Positions 1 through 9,175 of a stretch of DNA of 64,000 nucleotides are shown in pieces. The first letter of the stretch is position 1. Each line of letters opens with the position of its first letter. Source of the DNA: Isoptericola sp. AK164 (GTDB lineage: Bacteria; Actinomycetota; Actinomycetes; Actinomycetales; Cellulomonadaceae); the NCBI RefSeq assembly GCF_029643425.1, contig NZ_CP119106.1, positions 3,224,001 to 3,288,000 of the forward strand. Direction: 5' to 3'. Below the pieces are notes generated by a model, which did not search any database, was not told the DNA's origin, and saw only the letters and a list, made by a program, of their open reading frames with translations. The position numbers and the translations under genes were made by a program.

Positions 1-279
1 GGTGAAGGAGTCCGCGGCGGTGGCCGTCGTGACGCCCGAGGAGGCGGCGACGAGGTCGGCCACGTGCCGCGTGGCGTGCCGGACGGCGTCGCCGTCCAGG
101 GGCGCGTCGACGTCGAGGTACAGCTCGAAGCGGTTGCACGTGGAGATCACCACGGCGCCCTGGACCGGCCGGCACGTGCCCACGACCTCACGGCCCACGG
201 AGTGCGAGCCGGACGACAGGCGCTCGAGCGCGTCCAGGTCCAGCTCGCGGTGGGAGGCGGTGAGGGAGAGGAGAACCAC
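1..279 (-). CDS. hemA: Glutamyl-tRNA reductase, N-terminal part (cut by window edge)
   Basis: Reads leftward from a GTG at 279 and stays open to base 1, giving 93 residues. The product reduces glutamyl-tRNA to glutamate-1-semialdehyde, the first committed step of C5-pathway tetrapyrrole synthesis; hemL at 9176 encodes the next enzyme. The family signature STCNRFELY is present with the presumed nucleophile at Cys48, and SHRELDLDALERL near residue 9 matches the usual N-terminal SHR motif. The start is supported by GGAG at 288-285, five bases upstream. It diverges from hemE. The remainder lies outside the window. Confidence 0.93.
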   Translation of the reverse strand, partial: MVLLSLTASHRELDLDALERLSSGSHSVGREVVGTCRPVQGAVVISTCNRFELYLDVDAPLDGDAVRHATRHVADLVAASSGVTTATAADSFT

Positions 280-328
280 AGTGGCTCCACTTTAAGTTCA
301 CCCCGGCGTGGGGGCAGAATCGTCAACC

Positions 329-1462
329 GTGACATCCCCCACGCCGAGCGTCAGCAACCTGCCGTCCACCCACCCCCTGGCCGACGGCCGCACGTCGGCG
401 TCGCCCCTGGTCAGGGCGCTGCGGGGAGAACGACCGGATCGCCTGCCCGTGTGGTTCATGCGGCAGGCCGGCCGCTCGCTGCCCGAGTACCGCGAGGTGC
501 GCGAGGGCATCGGGATGCTCGAGTCGTGCCTGCGGCCCGACCTGGCCGCCGAGATCACGCTGCAGCCGGTGCGTCGCCACGGCGTGGACGCGGCGATCTT
601 CTTCAGCGACATCGTCGTGCCGCTGAAGCTCGCCGGGGTGGACGTCGAGATCGCCTCCGGCGTCGGCCCGGTCATGGACCGCCCGTACCGCACGGCCGCC
701 GACATCGACGAGCTCGTCTCCCGCGACCTCGACGAGGCCGCGCTGGCCCCGATCACCGAGGCCGTGCACCGCACGGTCTCCGAGCTGTCCGACGGCGCCG
801 CATCCACCCCGCTCATCGGGTTCGGGGGCGCGCCCTTCACGCTCGCCGCCTACCTGGTCGAGGGGCGCCCGTCGCGGGACCACCTGGCCGCACGCACCCT
901 CATGCACGCCGACCCGGAGACCTGGCAGCGCCTGACGACCTGGACCGCCGACCTCACCGGCCGGTTCCTGCGGGCCCAGGTCCTCGCCGGCGCCAGCGCC
1001 GTGCAGCTCTTCGACTCCTGGGCCGGGTCGCTGTCGCTGGCCGACTACGTCACCCACGTCGCGCCGTCGTCCACGCGGGCCCTGCGTCACGTCGCCGACC
1101 TGCGCACGCCCGACGACGCCGGCGTGCCCGGCATCCACTTCGGCACCGCGACCGGCCACCTGCTGCCCGCCCTGCGCGACGTCCTCGTCGACGCCGGGGT
1201 GACCCACCGCACCGTCGGCGTCGACTACCGCACGCCGCTGGACGAGGCCGCCGGCCGCCTCGGCGACGACGTGCCGCTGCAGGGCAACATCGACCCGGCG
1301 CTGCTCGGCGCCCCGTGGCCCGCGCTGGAGGCGCACGTGCGCGACGTCGTCGAGCGGGGTCGCACCGCCCCCGCGCACGTGGTCAACCTCGGCCACGGCG
1401 TCCCGCCGACCACCGACCCGACGGTGCTCACCCGCGTCGTCGAGCTCGTGCACTCGCTGTGA
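329..1462 (+). CDS. hemE: Uroporphyrinogen decarboxylase
   Basis: Decarboxylates the four acetates of uroporphyrinogen III to give coproporphyrinogen III in the cytoplasm. The hallmark RQAGRSLPEYR occurs at about residues 45-55, followed by FFSDIVVPL, and GNIDPALL and HVVNLGHG near the C-terminus, so the domain is full length (377 residues). The start is uncertain: GTG at 329 is chosen, but an in-frame GTG at 308 adds seven residues and neither has a clear Shine-Dalgarno. The last four bases (GTGA) overlap the hemY start, implying translational coupling. Confidence 0.96.
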   Translation: MTSPTPSVSNLPSTHPLADGRTSASPLVRALRGERPDRLPVWFMRQAGRSLPEYREVREGIGMLESCLRPDLAAEITLQPVRRHGVDAAIFFSDIVVPLKLAGVDVEIASGVGPVMDRPYRTAADIDELVSRDLDEAALAPITEAVHRTVSELSDGAASTPLIGFGGAPFTLAAYLVEGRPSRDHLAARTLMHADPETWQRLTTWTADLTGRFLRAQVLAGASAVQLFDSWAGSLSLADYVTHVAPSSTRALRHVADLRTPDDAGVPGIHFGTATGHLLPALRDVLVDAGVTHRTVGVDYRTPLDEAAGRLGDDVPLQGNIDPALLGAPWPALEAHVRDVVERGRTAPAHVVNLGHGVPPTTDPTVLTRVVELVHSL

Positions 1463-2907
1463 GCCAGCAGGTGGACGCCGTCGTCGTCGGCGGCGGGATC
1501 GGCGGGCTCGTCGCCGCCAGCACGCTCATCGACCGCGGCCTGCACACCATCGTGCTCGAGGCGTCCCCGCGCCTCGGCGGCCCCATCCGCGGCGGCTCGT
1601 TCGAGTCGCTGCCGCGCGTGCCGATCGACCTCGGCGCCGAGTCGTTCGCCTCGCGCGGCACGGCGGTCGCCGAGCTCGCCGCCCGTCTCGGCCTCGACGT
1701 CGTCGCCCCCGCGCCGCTGACCGCCTGGGGCTACGCCGCCGGCCGACCCTTCCCGCTGCCCGCCGCCGGTGTGCTCGGCATCCCCGCGGTCCCGTGGGCG
1801 TCCGACGTCCGCCACGTGATCGGCTGGACGGGCGTGGCCCGGGCGTCCCTGGACCGGGTCCTGCCGCGGTTCGTCGGCGCGGACGCCCACGACCTCGACG
1901 CGCTGGTGCGCGCCCGGCTCGGCGCACGGGCCACCGACCGGCTCGTCGCACCCGTCGCCACCGGCGTGCACTCCGCGCCGCTGGACCGGCTGGACGTCGC
2001 CGCGGTCGCTCCCGGCCTGCGCGACCGGTTCGCCGTCGAGGGCTCGCTGACTCGTGCCGTCGCCGGCCTGCGGGCCGCGGCACCGGCCGGGTCGGCGGTG
2101 CGCGGCATCGCGGGCGGGTTGCACGGCATCGTCGAGGCGCTGGCCGGCCAGATCGCCGCGAGCGCCGAGGACTGGACCGACTCGCCCACCACCGACGCGA
2201 CCGGCCCCATCCACACCACGCTGCGGCTCGGTCACGAGGTCGTGGGGATCGAGCGAGCCGACGACGGCGGCTGGGTCGTGCGCTCGCGGGCCACGGCCGC
2301 GCAGGTGCGCGGCGGCCGCGGGTCGGTGCACACCACGACGGCCCCGCGCCTGGTCGTGGCCACGCCCGCCGTGGCACCGATGCTCGAGCCGTGGACCGAC
2401 GTCGTGCCGCGCCCGGAGCAGGGGGCGGACGTGTGGCTCGCGACGCTGCTGCTGGACGCCCCCGAGCTGGACGCCGCCCCTCGCGGGTCCGGCATGCTCG
2501 TGGCGCCGGACGCCGGCCCGGTCCGCGCCAAGGCGATGACCCACGCGACGGCGAAGTGGCCGTGGCTCGCCGACCGGGTCCGCGCCGCCGCCGGCGAGGG
2601 GATGCACGTGGTGCGGTTGTCCTACGGACGGCTGGGCGAGCCCACCGTGCCCCCGACGGCCGAGGAGGCCGCGCGGGACGCCGCCGAGCTGTTCGGCGTG
2701 CCGGTGGCGGACCGGGTGGTCGACCACCTGCTGCAGCGCTGGGACGGTGCGCTGCCCCCGCCGACCCCCGCCTACCGGGCGGCCGTGGCCGACCTGGCGG
2801 CCGCCGTCGGCCGCACGCCGGGACTGGCCACCACCGGCGGGTGGGTCGCCGGGACCGGGCTCGCCTCGATCGTCGCGCACGCCCAGGCGGCGGTCGCGGG
2901 ACTCTGA
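1459..2907 (+). CDS. hemY: Coproporphyrinogen III / protoporphyrinogen oxidase (HemY/CgoX type)
   Basis: FAD-dependent oxidase of 482 residues. The N-terminus carries the dinucleotide-binding signature VVVGGGIGGLVAAS (about residues 8-21), followed by VLEASPRLGG. The C-terminus has GGWVAGTGLASIV, matching the closing FAD-binding segment of this amine-oxidase-fold family. In Actinomycetota such enzymes generally oxidise coproporphyrinogen III to coproporphyrin III. That substrate is inferred from the family's lineage. The GTG start lies inside the hemE stop (GTGA). Neither HemQ nor ferrochelatase, the following coproporphyrin-route enzymes, is encoded in the window. A hairpin at 2915-2954 closes the unit. 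Confidence 0.94.
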   Translation: MSQQVDAVVVGGGIGGLVAASTLIDRGLHTIVLEASPRLGGPIRGGSFESLPRVPIDLGAESFASRGTAVAELAARLGLDVVAPAPLTAWGYAAGRPFPLPAAGVLGIPAVPWASDVRHVIGWTGVARASLDRVLPRFVGADAHDLDALVRARLGARATDRLVAPVATGVHSAPLDRLDVAAVAPGLRDRFAVEGSLTRAVAGLRAAAPAGSAVRGIAGGLHGIVEALAGQIAASAEDWTDSPTTDATGPIHTTLRLGHEVVGIERADDGGWVVRSRATAAQVRGGRGSVHTTTAPRLVVATPAVAPMLEPWTDVVPRPEQGADVWLATLLLDAPELDAAPRGSGMLVAPDAGPVRAKAMTHATAKWPWLADRVRAAAGEGMHVVRLSYGRLGEPTVPPTAEEAARDAAELFGVPVADRVVDHLLQRWDGALPPPTPAYRAAVADLAAAVGRTPGLATTGGWVAGTGLASIVAHAQAAVAGL

Positions 2908-2914
2908 CCGGCGC

Positions 2915-2954
2915 TCCGGCCCGGGCCGTCGGCCGGTGGGACGACCGGGCCGGA
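2915..2954. terminator. Bidirectional hairpin between convergent hemY and methyltransferase gene
   Basis: A 10-bp perfect stem pairs TCCGGCCCGG (2915-2924) with 2945-2954 around a 20-base loop. It occupies the whole gap between hemY (ends 2907) and the leftward gene ending at 2955. There is no T-tract, so termination is inferred from position and stem strength. Confidence 0.45.
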
Positions 2955-3680
2955 CTACCGCGCGGCCCGTCCGCGGGCCACGTACACCGTGTTGGCGGAC
3001 TCCCCGCCCGTGATCGGGTTGGGGAACCGCACCGGGTGGGACGCGCACTCGGCGAAGACCTCGTCGAGGGTCGCCTCGAAGACCGGCTCGGGCGGGTCGT
3101 CCGACCAGAGCGCGAACACGCCGTCCGGCGTGAGGTGCTCGGCCGCCGCCCGCAGCCCGTCGGCGGTGTAGAACGCGGCGTGGCTCGGGTGCAGCACGTG
3201 GTCCGGGGTGTGGTCGATGTCCAGCAGGATCGCGTCGTAGCGGTCCTGCGGGGCGGCACCCATCCGGCGGAAGAAGTCGTCCTGGACCAGCCGGCAGCGC
3301 GGGTCCGTGGCGAGGCCGGCGGTGTCGGGCAGCAGCTCGCGCCGGTGCCAGTCCAGCACGGGCGCGGAGTACTCGACGACGTCGAGGGCCGCGACGCGCG
3401 GGTCGGCCAGCGCGGCGTGGGCCGTGTAGCCGAGGCCGAGACCACCGACCAGCACCCGCAGCCCCGTATCGGGACCTGTGTCGGGACCGGTGTCGAGGAC
3501 GTCGAGCGCCAGGGTCGCCAGCGCCCGCTCGGCGGCGGTGAACAGGCTCGACATCAGGTACTCGTCGCCGAGGCGCACCTCGTAGACGTCCTGGCGCGCG
3601 GCCGGGTCGTACCGACGGCGCAGGCTGATCTCGCCCATCGGGGTCGGCTGGAAGTCGAGCTCCTCGAAGCGCAGGGCCAT
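2955..3680 (-). CDS. Spermidine synthase-like SAM-dependent methyltransferase-fold protein
   Basis: 241 residues with a Rossmann methyltransferase core: VLVGGLGLGYTA (SAM-binding loop), DVVEYSAPV (acidic ribose-binding strand) and DAILLDIDHTPDHVL (motif IV region). Layout resembles the spermine/spermidine synthase superfamily used for many actinobacterial proteins of unknown substrate; polyamine synthesis itself is not demonstrated. A small repeat DTGPDTGPDTG precedes the glycine loop. ATG at 3680 overlaps the mgsA stop (ATGA), so the two are a coupled leftward operon. The pair interrupts what is otherwise a rightward haem gene cluster. Confidence 0.75.
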   Translation of the reverse strand: MALRFEELDFQPTPMGEISLRRRYDPAARQDVYEVRLGDEYLMSSLFTAAERALATLALDVLDTGPDTGPDTGLRVLVGGLGLGYTAHAALADPRVAALDVVEYSAPVLDWHRRELLPDTAGLATDPRCRLVQDDFFRRMGAAPQDRYDAILLDIDHTPDHVLHPSHAAFYTADGLRAAAEHLTPDGVFALWSDDPPEPVFEATLDEVFAECASHPVRFPNPITGGESANTVYVARGRAAR

Positions 3681-4129
3681 CACTCGGCCGGTTCCCCGCC
3701 GACCCAGCCGCGCTGGTCGATCACCGGGCGGTTCGCCGTGTAGTCCTGGTGCATCATCGGCGAGGAGATCATCATGTCCGCCGTGGCGACGTTGCAGGCC
3801 ATCGGCACGTTCCACACGGCGGCGAGGCGCAGCAGCGCCTTGACGTCGGGGTCGTGGGGCTGCGCCTCGAGCGGGTCCCAGAAGAAGATCAGCATGTCGA
3901 TCGTGCCCTCGGCGATCTTGGCGCCGATCTGCTGGTCTCCCCCGACCGGGCCCGAGAGCAGCCGGTGCACCGGCAGCCCCAGCTCGAACTCCAGCATCGT
4001 GCCGGTCGTGCCCGTGGCCCACAGCGCGTGACCAGAGAGCGTGCCCCGGTTGAACTCCGCCCAGCGCAGCAGCTCGACCTTCTTGTTGTCGTGCGCCACC
4101 AGAGCGATGTCGTGCCGGACGGCGTCCAT
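3680..4129 (-). CDS. mgsA: Methylglyoxal synthase
   Basis: Converts dihydroxyacetone phosphate to methylglyoxal and phosphate, a bypass of lower glycolysis during phosphate limitation. Family signatures include LVAHDNKK (catalytic His region), GTTGTMLE (phosphate-binding), [17 protein letters not shown] and [18 protein letters not shown]. At 149 residues it is close to the usual 150. ATG 4129 is chosen because AGGAG lies seven to eleven bases upstream; the frame is open further to 4204 but without a better site. Its stop overlaps the start of the following methyltransferase-like gene. Confidence 0.95.
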   Translation of the reverse strand: MDAVRHDIALVAHDNKKVELLRWAEFNRGTLSGHALWATGTTGTMLEFELGLPVHRLLSGPVGGDQQIGAKIAEGTIDMLIFFWDPLEAQPHDPDVKALLRLAAVWNVPMACNVATADMMISSPMMHQDYTANRPVIDQRGWVGGEPAE

Positions 4130-4295
4130 CGTGCGCTCCTCTCCGTCACCGGGCGCCCGCCGCACCCGCCTGCTGCTCATGCTGTCACGCCGCCCATCCG
4201 CCATCGGAAACAGCCCGTATGGCCGTGGTCTCCCCGAGGTTCAGCTTCATGCCTCCGTCGCCGATGAACACACGTCGGCCTCGCGCGCGTCCTGC

Positions 4296-4332
4296 CCGCC
4301 TAGACGTCTTGCCGCGCTAGACGTCTAGGCGG
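4296..4332. promoter_or_regulatory. Palindromic operator upstream of the AbiE pair
   Basis: A perfect 13-bp inverted repeat (4296-4308 with 4320-4332, 11-base spacer). Each arm carries the palindrome CTAGACGTCT, and the right copy is the full 12-base palindrome CTAGACGTCTAG (4317-4328), so this is also a direct repeat with a 17-base period. GACAAT at 4332-4337 could be the -10 element, placing the operator over the promoter. AbiEi antitoxins are known to repress their own promoters by binding inverted repeats, so AbiEi is the likely ligand. That is an inference. Confidence 0.7.
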
Positions 4333-4362
4333 ACAATACAAGGACACGGAGGGGGTGCAGCA

Positions 4363-5358
4363 GTGTCAGACGTCGACACACTCGTCAAGCGGATCGCAAC
4401 GCGATGGCACGACGACGGGGTCGAACTGACCCTCGCGGGCCCGGTGGCCCGCATCGAGGTCGACGGGATGTCGTCCGAGAGACGGTGGTGGTGGTTCGAC
4501 GCCAAAGACCCGGAGCATCGCCGAGCTCTGCGGGCGGCGGACAGCCTCGAGGACCTCTTGCTCATCGGCGACAAGATCCCCCTCTCCGTCGCTGAGCGCA
4601 CGCGAGAACGCGGAGGCTGGCACATCGATGCCGCGGGGAACGCCTACGTTCGCGCCCCCGGTGTGCACATCGACGTTCATGGACGCCGCACGGCGTCACG
4701 GACCGAGCGGAAGACCAGACTGTCGACGGCACAGGAGACGAACCTCATGAGCGCAGGACGCGCCCAGGTCATCTTCTGCCTGCTCAGCTGGCCAGACCTG
4801 GTGAGCATGCCGATCCGCGCCATCGCCGACGTCGCCGGCGTATCGCCCGGCACCGCGCACACCACCATCAAGGCACTCACGGAGGAGGACTACCTCTTTC
4901 TCGGCGCCTCCGTCATCGCCCGCCGAGAAGAGCTGCTCGATCGATGGGCGACAGCATTCCCCCTCGGACTCGGAAGATCACTCGAGCTCGGCAGATTCTG
5001 CGGGAAGCCCGATCTCAGCGCATGGGAGGCGACGGGGAGCAGCGTCCGTGTGAGCGGCGAGTACGCCGCGGACAACATCCGCGGAACTGACCTCACCCTG
5101 TACGCCAAGGAACTGGAACCCGCACTGATCGCGCGCTCACGTTGGCGCAGGCCCGAACCGGGTGAGTCAGCCAACATCATCGTGCGCCGCAAGTTCTGGA
5201 CCGAGCCGACGTCACCACTCGGCAGGAACACCGGGGCACCCTCGATCCGGAGAGCACCCGCGCTTCTCGTCTACGCCGACCTGCTCGCCTCTCGAGAGCC
5301 GAGACAACAAGAGACTGCACGAGCGATGCGGGGAGACCTGGTTGACCAGGGCGGCTGA
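4363..5358 (+). CDS. abiEi: AbiEi-family type IV antitoxin / repressor
   Basis: 331 residues. A winged-helix-like segment appears around residues 130-185 (MPIRAIADVAGVSPGTAHTT), followed by features common in AbiEi-type proteins: SGEYAADNI, LTLYAKEL, a basic IVRRKFW patch and a closing APALLVYADLLAS. In AbiE systems the antitoxin both represses the operon and counteracts the AbiEii nucleotidyltransferase. GTG 4363 is preceded by GGAGG at about 4347-4351. The next gene starts inside its 3' end. Some 60-base samples of this gene are 62-67 % GC against 75-80 % in hemE, consistent with transfer. Confidence 0.82.
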   Translation: MSDVDTLVKRIATRWHDDGVELTLAGPVARIEVDGMSSERRWWWFDAKDPEHRRALRAADSLEDLLLIGDKIPLSVAERTRERGGWHIDAAGNAYVRAPGVHIDVHGRRTASRTERKTRLSTAQETNLMSAGRAQVIFCLLSWPDLVSMPIRAIADVAGVSPGTAHTTIKALTEEDYLFLGASVIARREELLDRWATAFPLGLGRSLELGRFCGKPDLSAWEATGSSVRVSGEYAADNIRGTDLTLYAKELEPALIARSRWRRPEPGESANIIVRRKFWTEPTSPLGRNTGAPSIRRAPALLVYADLLASREPRQQETARAMRGDLVDQGG

Positions 5359-6220
5359 AGAACACCTCCGGCACTCCGCAGTGGCCACGGTGCTGCACGA
5401 ACTACGCAGGGGCGAAAGGGATCTTCCTGAGGTCATGATCGTGGGCGCCACCTGCCGCGATGCTCTGCACCACGCATGCGGCCACGACGACGCGCTGCGG
5501 CAGACAGACGACTTGGATATCGCACTGGCTGTCGAGGACTGGGACAGGTACCGCGCACTGACAGATCGTCTCGAACGCGTCTCAGGCTCGACGAACGGGA
5601 TCAGGTTCCTCGTGGGAGGCATCCCGGTCGACCTCATGCCCTTCGGTGAGACGATCGAAGAGCCAGATGGTGAAGTCACCCCGCCGCCACGCCAGGACGT
5701 CATGAGCGTCTTCGGCTTCCAGGACGTCTGGAACGACGCGCAGGTGATCGATGTCAACGGCGCTGGACCAGTGCGGCTCCCCACGGTCGCCGGATACACC
5801 CTGCTCAAGCTCAGGGCCTGGCTCGACCGGGTCCAACAGCCGAACTACAAGGACGCCCCCGACCTTGCCTGTGCCATGTACTGGTGCGTGGACCCGATGA
5901 ACCGGGGAACGTTCAGGCACGTCGTCCGCGATCGGCTGTACGACACCGCTGCTGGTCGGGCACATCTCACCGCGACCGACTTCGACGAAGCGACCGCTGC
6001 CGTACGTCAGCTCGCGACCGACGCCATCGACCTCTTGAGTCCCGACCGCCGAGCAGTGCTCCGACGGGACTGGACTGCCGGCTCGGAGGATGCGCTCCTC
6101 GCGGGCAACCTCCGGCTCCCGCTGCCTGGGTGGCCGCGACCCCGTGACGAGCGGCTCGGTCGATACGCTGCTGCTGTGCGTTCCGCGCTCGCCGTCGAAT
6201 CGGCGACTGGTCCTGTGTGA
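5342..6220 (+). CDS. abiEii: AbiEii-like nucleotidyltransferase toxin
   Basis: 292 residues. IVGATCRDALHH followed by TDDLDIALAVEDW matches the nucleotidyltransferase G-S/A-x-R-D and DxD pattern of the AbiEii/toxin family; the two Asp in DLDIA are the likely metal ligands. A second acidic strand is GIPVDLMPFGE. The start is inferred as TTG 5342 because GGGGAG lies at 5330-5335, six bases before it; a GTG at 5381 is an alternative. The 17-base overlap with abiEi implies coupled translation, normal for toxin-antitoxin pairs. Whether it is active as a phage-abortive toxin is not shown. Confidence 0.82.
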   Translation: MTRAAEEHLRHSAVATVLHELRRGERDLPEVMIVGATCRDALHHACGHDDALRQTDDLDIALAVEDWDRYRALTDRLERVSGSTNGIRFLVGGIPVDLMPFGETIEEPDGEVTPPPRQDVMSVFGFQDVWNDAQVIDVNGAGPVRLPTVAGYTLLKLRAWLDRVQQPNYKDAPDLACAMYWCVDPMNRGTFRHVVRDRLYDTAAGRAHLTATDFDEATAAVRQLATDAIDLLSPDRRAVLRRDWTAGSEDALLAGNLRLPLPGWPRPRDERLGRYAAAVRSALAVESATGPV

Positions 6221-6246
6221 GATCCGCCGGAGTGGGCCCGCGGGAG

Positions 6247-6277
6247 TTGTCCCGCACCCCTCGGTTCGCGAGAGACT
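6247..6277 (+). promoter_or_regulatory. Possible hemC promoter
   Basis: TTGTCC at 6247-6252 and GAGACT at 6272-6277 could be -35 and -10 elements, although the 19-base spacing is long. The -10-like element ends six bases before the hemC GTG, the same geometry as other apparently leaderless genes here. hemC needs a promoter because the hemE-hemY unit is cut off from it. Confidence 0.4.
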
Positions 6278-6283
6278 GAACCG

Positions 6284-7324
6284 GTGAGCCCCCTCGACGT
6301 CGAACACCTGCGCCTCGGCACCCGGGCCAGCCGGCTGGCCACCACCCAGTCCGGTTTCGTGGCCCGCCGCCTGACCGAGCTGCTCGAGCACCCGGTGGAG
6401 CTCGTGCACGTCCGCACCCAGGGCGACGCGGACCGCACCACCTCGCTGTCCGCGCTCGGCGGCACGGGCGTCTTCGTCGCAGCGCTGCGCGAAGCCCTGC
6501 TGGAGTCCCGGTGCGACGTCGCCGTGCACTCGCTGAAGGACCTGCCGACCACCCAGCCCCCCGAGCTGGCGTTCGTCACCCCCGAGCGCGAGGACCCCCG
6601 CGACGCCCTGTGCGCCCGCGACGGGCTCACGGTGGAGACCCTGCCCCGCGGCGGCCGCGTCGGCACCGGCTCGCCGCGGCGCGCCGCCCAGCTCCAGGCC
6701 GCCCGTCCGGACCTGGAGATCGTCGACATCCGCGGCAACGTCGAGACGCGGCTGGCCCGCGCGCTCGGCGAGGACGCCGACCTCGACGCGGTCGTGCTCG
6801 CCTTCGCCGGCCTGAGCCGTCTGGGCCGCACCGAGGTCGTCAGCGAGGTGCTCGACCCCGCCGTCGTGGCCCCGGCCCCCGGCCAGGGCGCCCTCGCGGT
6901 CGAGGCCCGCAGCGCCGACCTGGCCGACGGCGGCCCGCTCGCCGAGGCGTTCGCCGCCCTGGACCACCGGCCCACCCGGCTCGCGGTCACCGCCGAGCGC
7001 GCGGTCCTCGCCCGCCTCGAGGCCGGGTGCTCCGCCCCGATCGGCGCCTACGCCCGGCTGGAGGACGGCGAGCTCGTGATGTCGGCGGTCGTCGGCCGGG
7101 TCGACGGCGCCGAGCAGCTCACGCACACCGCGCGCGTCGCCGTCGGGCCGGACCTGGCCGACGCCGCGGCGGACACCGAGGCCCGCGAGCTCGGCGTGCG
7201 CGTCGCCGAGCGGCTGCTGGCCGACGGGGCCGCCCGGCTGGCTCCCCTGACGGCCGCGGCACCGCCGGCCCCGCGCGAGCCGCAGCGGGGACCGACGGGG
7301 ACGGACGACCCGGAGGTCCCGTGA
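6284..7324 (+). CDS. hemC: Hydroxymethylbilane synthase (porphobilinogen deaminase)
   Basis: Polymerises four porphobilinogens into hydroxymethylbilane. 346 residues, with [13 protein letters not shown] at the N-terminus, HSLKDLPT, the substrate-binding arginine segment [33 protein letters not shown], and EAGCSAP with Cys249 as the dipyrromethane cofactor attachment site. The C-terminal tail past about residue 320 is Pro/Ala-rich and looks disordered. GTG start at 6284. The stop overlaps the hemD start (GTGA). Head of the hemC-hemD-hemB-hemL unit. Confidence 0.97.
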   Translation: MSPLDVEHLRLGTRASRLATTQSGFVARRLTELLEHPVELVHVRTQGDADRTTSLSALGGTGVFVAALREALLESRCDVAVHSLKDLPTTQPPELAFVTPEREDPRDALCARDGLTVETLPRGGRVGTGSPRRAAQLQAARPDLEIVDIRGNVETRLARALGEDADLDAVVLAFAGLSRLGRTEVVSEVLDPAVVAPAPGQGALAVEARSADLADGGPLAEAFAALDHRPTRLAVTAERAVLARLEAGCSAPIGAYARLEDGELVMSAVVGRVDGAEQLTHTARVAVGPDLADAAADTEARELGVRVAERLLADGAARLAPLTAAAPPAPREPQRGPTGTDDPEVP

Positions 7325-8121
7325 CCGCACCGGGCCCGGGACCCGACCTGACGGGACGGTCCGTGCTGCTGCCCCGCTCCCCCGACCGCGCGGCCGGGCT
7401 GGCGCGGCGGCTGCGCGACGCCGGGGCGGACGTCACCGTCGCCCCCGTGATCGAGCGCGCACCGGCCCTCGACCAGCACGCGCTGCGCGACGCCGTGGAC
7501 CGCCTGCGCGACGGCCGCTACGCGTGGACGGTGATCACCAGCGTCAACGCCGTCGACGCCCTGGCCGGCGCGCTCCCGGGGTCAGACGCCGGCACCCCGG
7601 CCACGCAGGCCGCGCTCGCCGCCGCACCCACCCGGTGGGCCGCCGTCGGACCCGCCACCGTGCGCGCCCTGCGGTCCGTCGGCATCGAGCCGGAGCTGGT
7701 GCCCACCGACGCCTCCGCCGCGGGTCTGGTCGCCGCGTTCCCCGGTCCGTCCGAGGGGACCGCGTCACCGACCCCGCACCGTGTCCTCCTGCCGCTCGGC
7801 GACCGCGCCCGCCCCTCGCTGCGCGACGGGCTGACCCGGCTCGGCTGGACGCCCGAGGTCGTCACCGCCTACCGCACGGTGCGCTCGGAGCTGCCCGCCG
7901 ACGTCGTCGCCCACGCCTACGACCTCGTGGTCGTCACCTCCGGGTCCGTGGCCCGCGAGGTCGCCGACCAGCTCGGCACCGCCGCCCCCGTCGTCGCGAT
8001 CGGCCGCCCCTCGGCCGAGGTCGCCGGCGAGGTCGGGCTGACCGTCGCGGGCGTCGCGTCCGCACCGACCGACGACGGCCTCGCCGCCGCCGTCACGACC
8101 GCCCTGGAGCAGAACCCATGA
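7321..8121 (+). CDS. hemD: Uroporphyrinogen-III synthase
   Basis: 266 residues; cyclises hydroxymethylbilane with inversion of ring D. Sequence conservation is low in this family, but the two-lobed HemD pattern is visible: [17 protein letters not shown] at the start, [28 protein letters not shown], and the second-lobe [16 protein letters not shown] with [17 protein letters not shown]. Position between hemC and hemB, with four-base overlaps at both ends (GTGA and ATGA), strengthens the call. Confidence 0.93.
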   Translation: MTAPGPGPDLTGRSVLLPRSPDRAAGLARRLRDAGADVTVAPVIERAPALDQHALRDAVDRLRDGRYAWTVITSVNAVDALAGALPGSDAGTPATQAALAAAPTRWAAVGPATVRALRSVGIEPELVPTDASAAGLVAAFPGPSEGTASPTPHRVLLPLGDRARPSLRDGLTRLGWTPEVVTAYRTVRSELPADVVAHAYDLVVVTSGSVAREVADQLGTAAPVVAIGRPSAEVAGEVGLTVAGVASAPTDDGLAAAVTTALEQNP

Positions 8122-9131
8122 GCACGTCCGGCATCGTCTACCGGCCCCGCCGTCTGCGGACCACCCCGCGCATGCGGCGGCTGGCCGCCGAGACCCGCCT
8201 GCACGCGGCGGACCTCGTGCTGCCGCTGTTCGTCAAGGAGGGTCTGACCGAGCCGGCACCGATCGCCTCGATGCCCGGCCAGGTGCAGCACACCGAGGCC
8301 ACGCTGGCCGACGCCGTCACCGCGGCAGCCCGGGCCGGCGTCGGCGGCGTGATGCTGTTCGGCATCCCGGCGGTGCGCGACGCCCGCGGCACCGCCGGGG
8401 ACGCGCCGGACGGGATCCTGCAGCGCGGCATCCGCATCGCGCGCGAGGCCGTCGCCGCCGCCGAGGCGGAGACCGGGCGGCCGGGGCCCGTCGTCATGGC
8501 GGACACCTGCCTGGACGAGTTCACCGACCACGGGCACTGCGGCGTGCTGACCCGCGACGGCGCGGTGGACAACGACGCCACGCTGGAGCGGTACGCCACG
8601 ACGGCCGTCGCCCAGGCGAAGGCCGGGGCCGAGGTCGTCTCGCCGTCGGGCATGATGGACGGCCAGGTGGCGGTGATCCGCGACGCGCTGGACGACGCCG
8701 GCTTCGAGGACGTCTCGATCCTCGCCTACAGCGCCAAGTACGCCAGCGCCTTCTACGGCCCGTTCCGCGAGGCCGTCGACTCGGCCCTGCAGGGCGACCG
8801 CCGGACCTACCAGATGGACGCCGCCAACGCCCGCGAGGGCCTGCGCGAGGCCGACCTGGACATCGCCGAGGGCGCCGACATGGTGATGGTCAAGCCCGCC
8901 GGGCCCTCCCTGGACGTGCTGCGCGGCGTGGCCGACCGGGCCGAGGTGCCGGTCGCCGCCTACCAGGTCTCCGGCGAGTACGCGATGATCGAGGCGGCGG
9001 CCGCGAACGGCTGGATCGACCGCCGGGGCGCGGTCCTGGAGTCGGTGCTGGCGATCAAGCGGGCCGGTGCGGACGTGATCCTCACCTACTGGGCGCTCGA
9101 GATCGCCGACTGGCTCGCCGGAGCCTCCTGA
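8118..9131 (+). CDS. hemB: Delta-aminolevulinic acid dehydratase (porphobilinogen synthase)
   Basis: Condenses two 5-aminolevulinates into porphobilinogen. 337 residues, full length. The metal-site segment reads [15 protein letters not shown], a Cys-Asp-Cys arrangement intermediate between the three-Cys zinc type and the metal-poor type. The two active-site lysines are visible: Lys207 in [13 protein letters not shown] and the Schiff-base Lys259 in [11 protein letters not shown]. The ATG overlaps the hemD stop by four bases. Confidence 0.97.
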   Translation: MSTSGIVYRPRRLRTTPRMRRLAAETRLHAADLVLPLFVKEGLTEPAPIASMPGQVQHTEATLADAVTAAARAGVGGVMLFGIPAVRDARGTAGDAPDGILQRGIRIAREAVAAAEAETGRPGPVVMADTCLDEFTDHGHCGVLTRDGAVDNDATLERYATTAVAQAKAGAEVVSPSGMMDGQVAVIRDALDDAGFEDVSILAYSAKYASAFYGPFREAVDSALQGDRRTYQMDAANAREGLREADLDIAEGADMVMVKPAGPSLDVLRGVADRAEVPVAAYQVSGEYAMIEAAAANGWIDRRGAVLESVLAIKRAGADVILTYWALEIADWLAGAS

Positions 9132-9175
9132 CGGCCCCTGACGCCCCCGCTGCCACTCTCCACGGAAGGACGACG

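Noticed and set aside
308-331. Alternative hemE start at GTG 308
   Set aside because: No Shine-Dalgarno and no better -10 spacing than GTG 329; listed as an alternative in the hemE entry rather than chosen.
3680-4204. Longer mgsA starting at 4204
   Set aside because: The extra 25 residues have no family match, while ATG 4129 has an AGGAG site and gives the usual family length.
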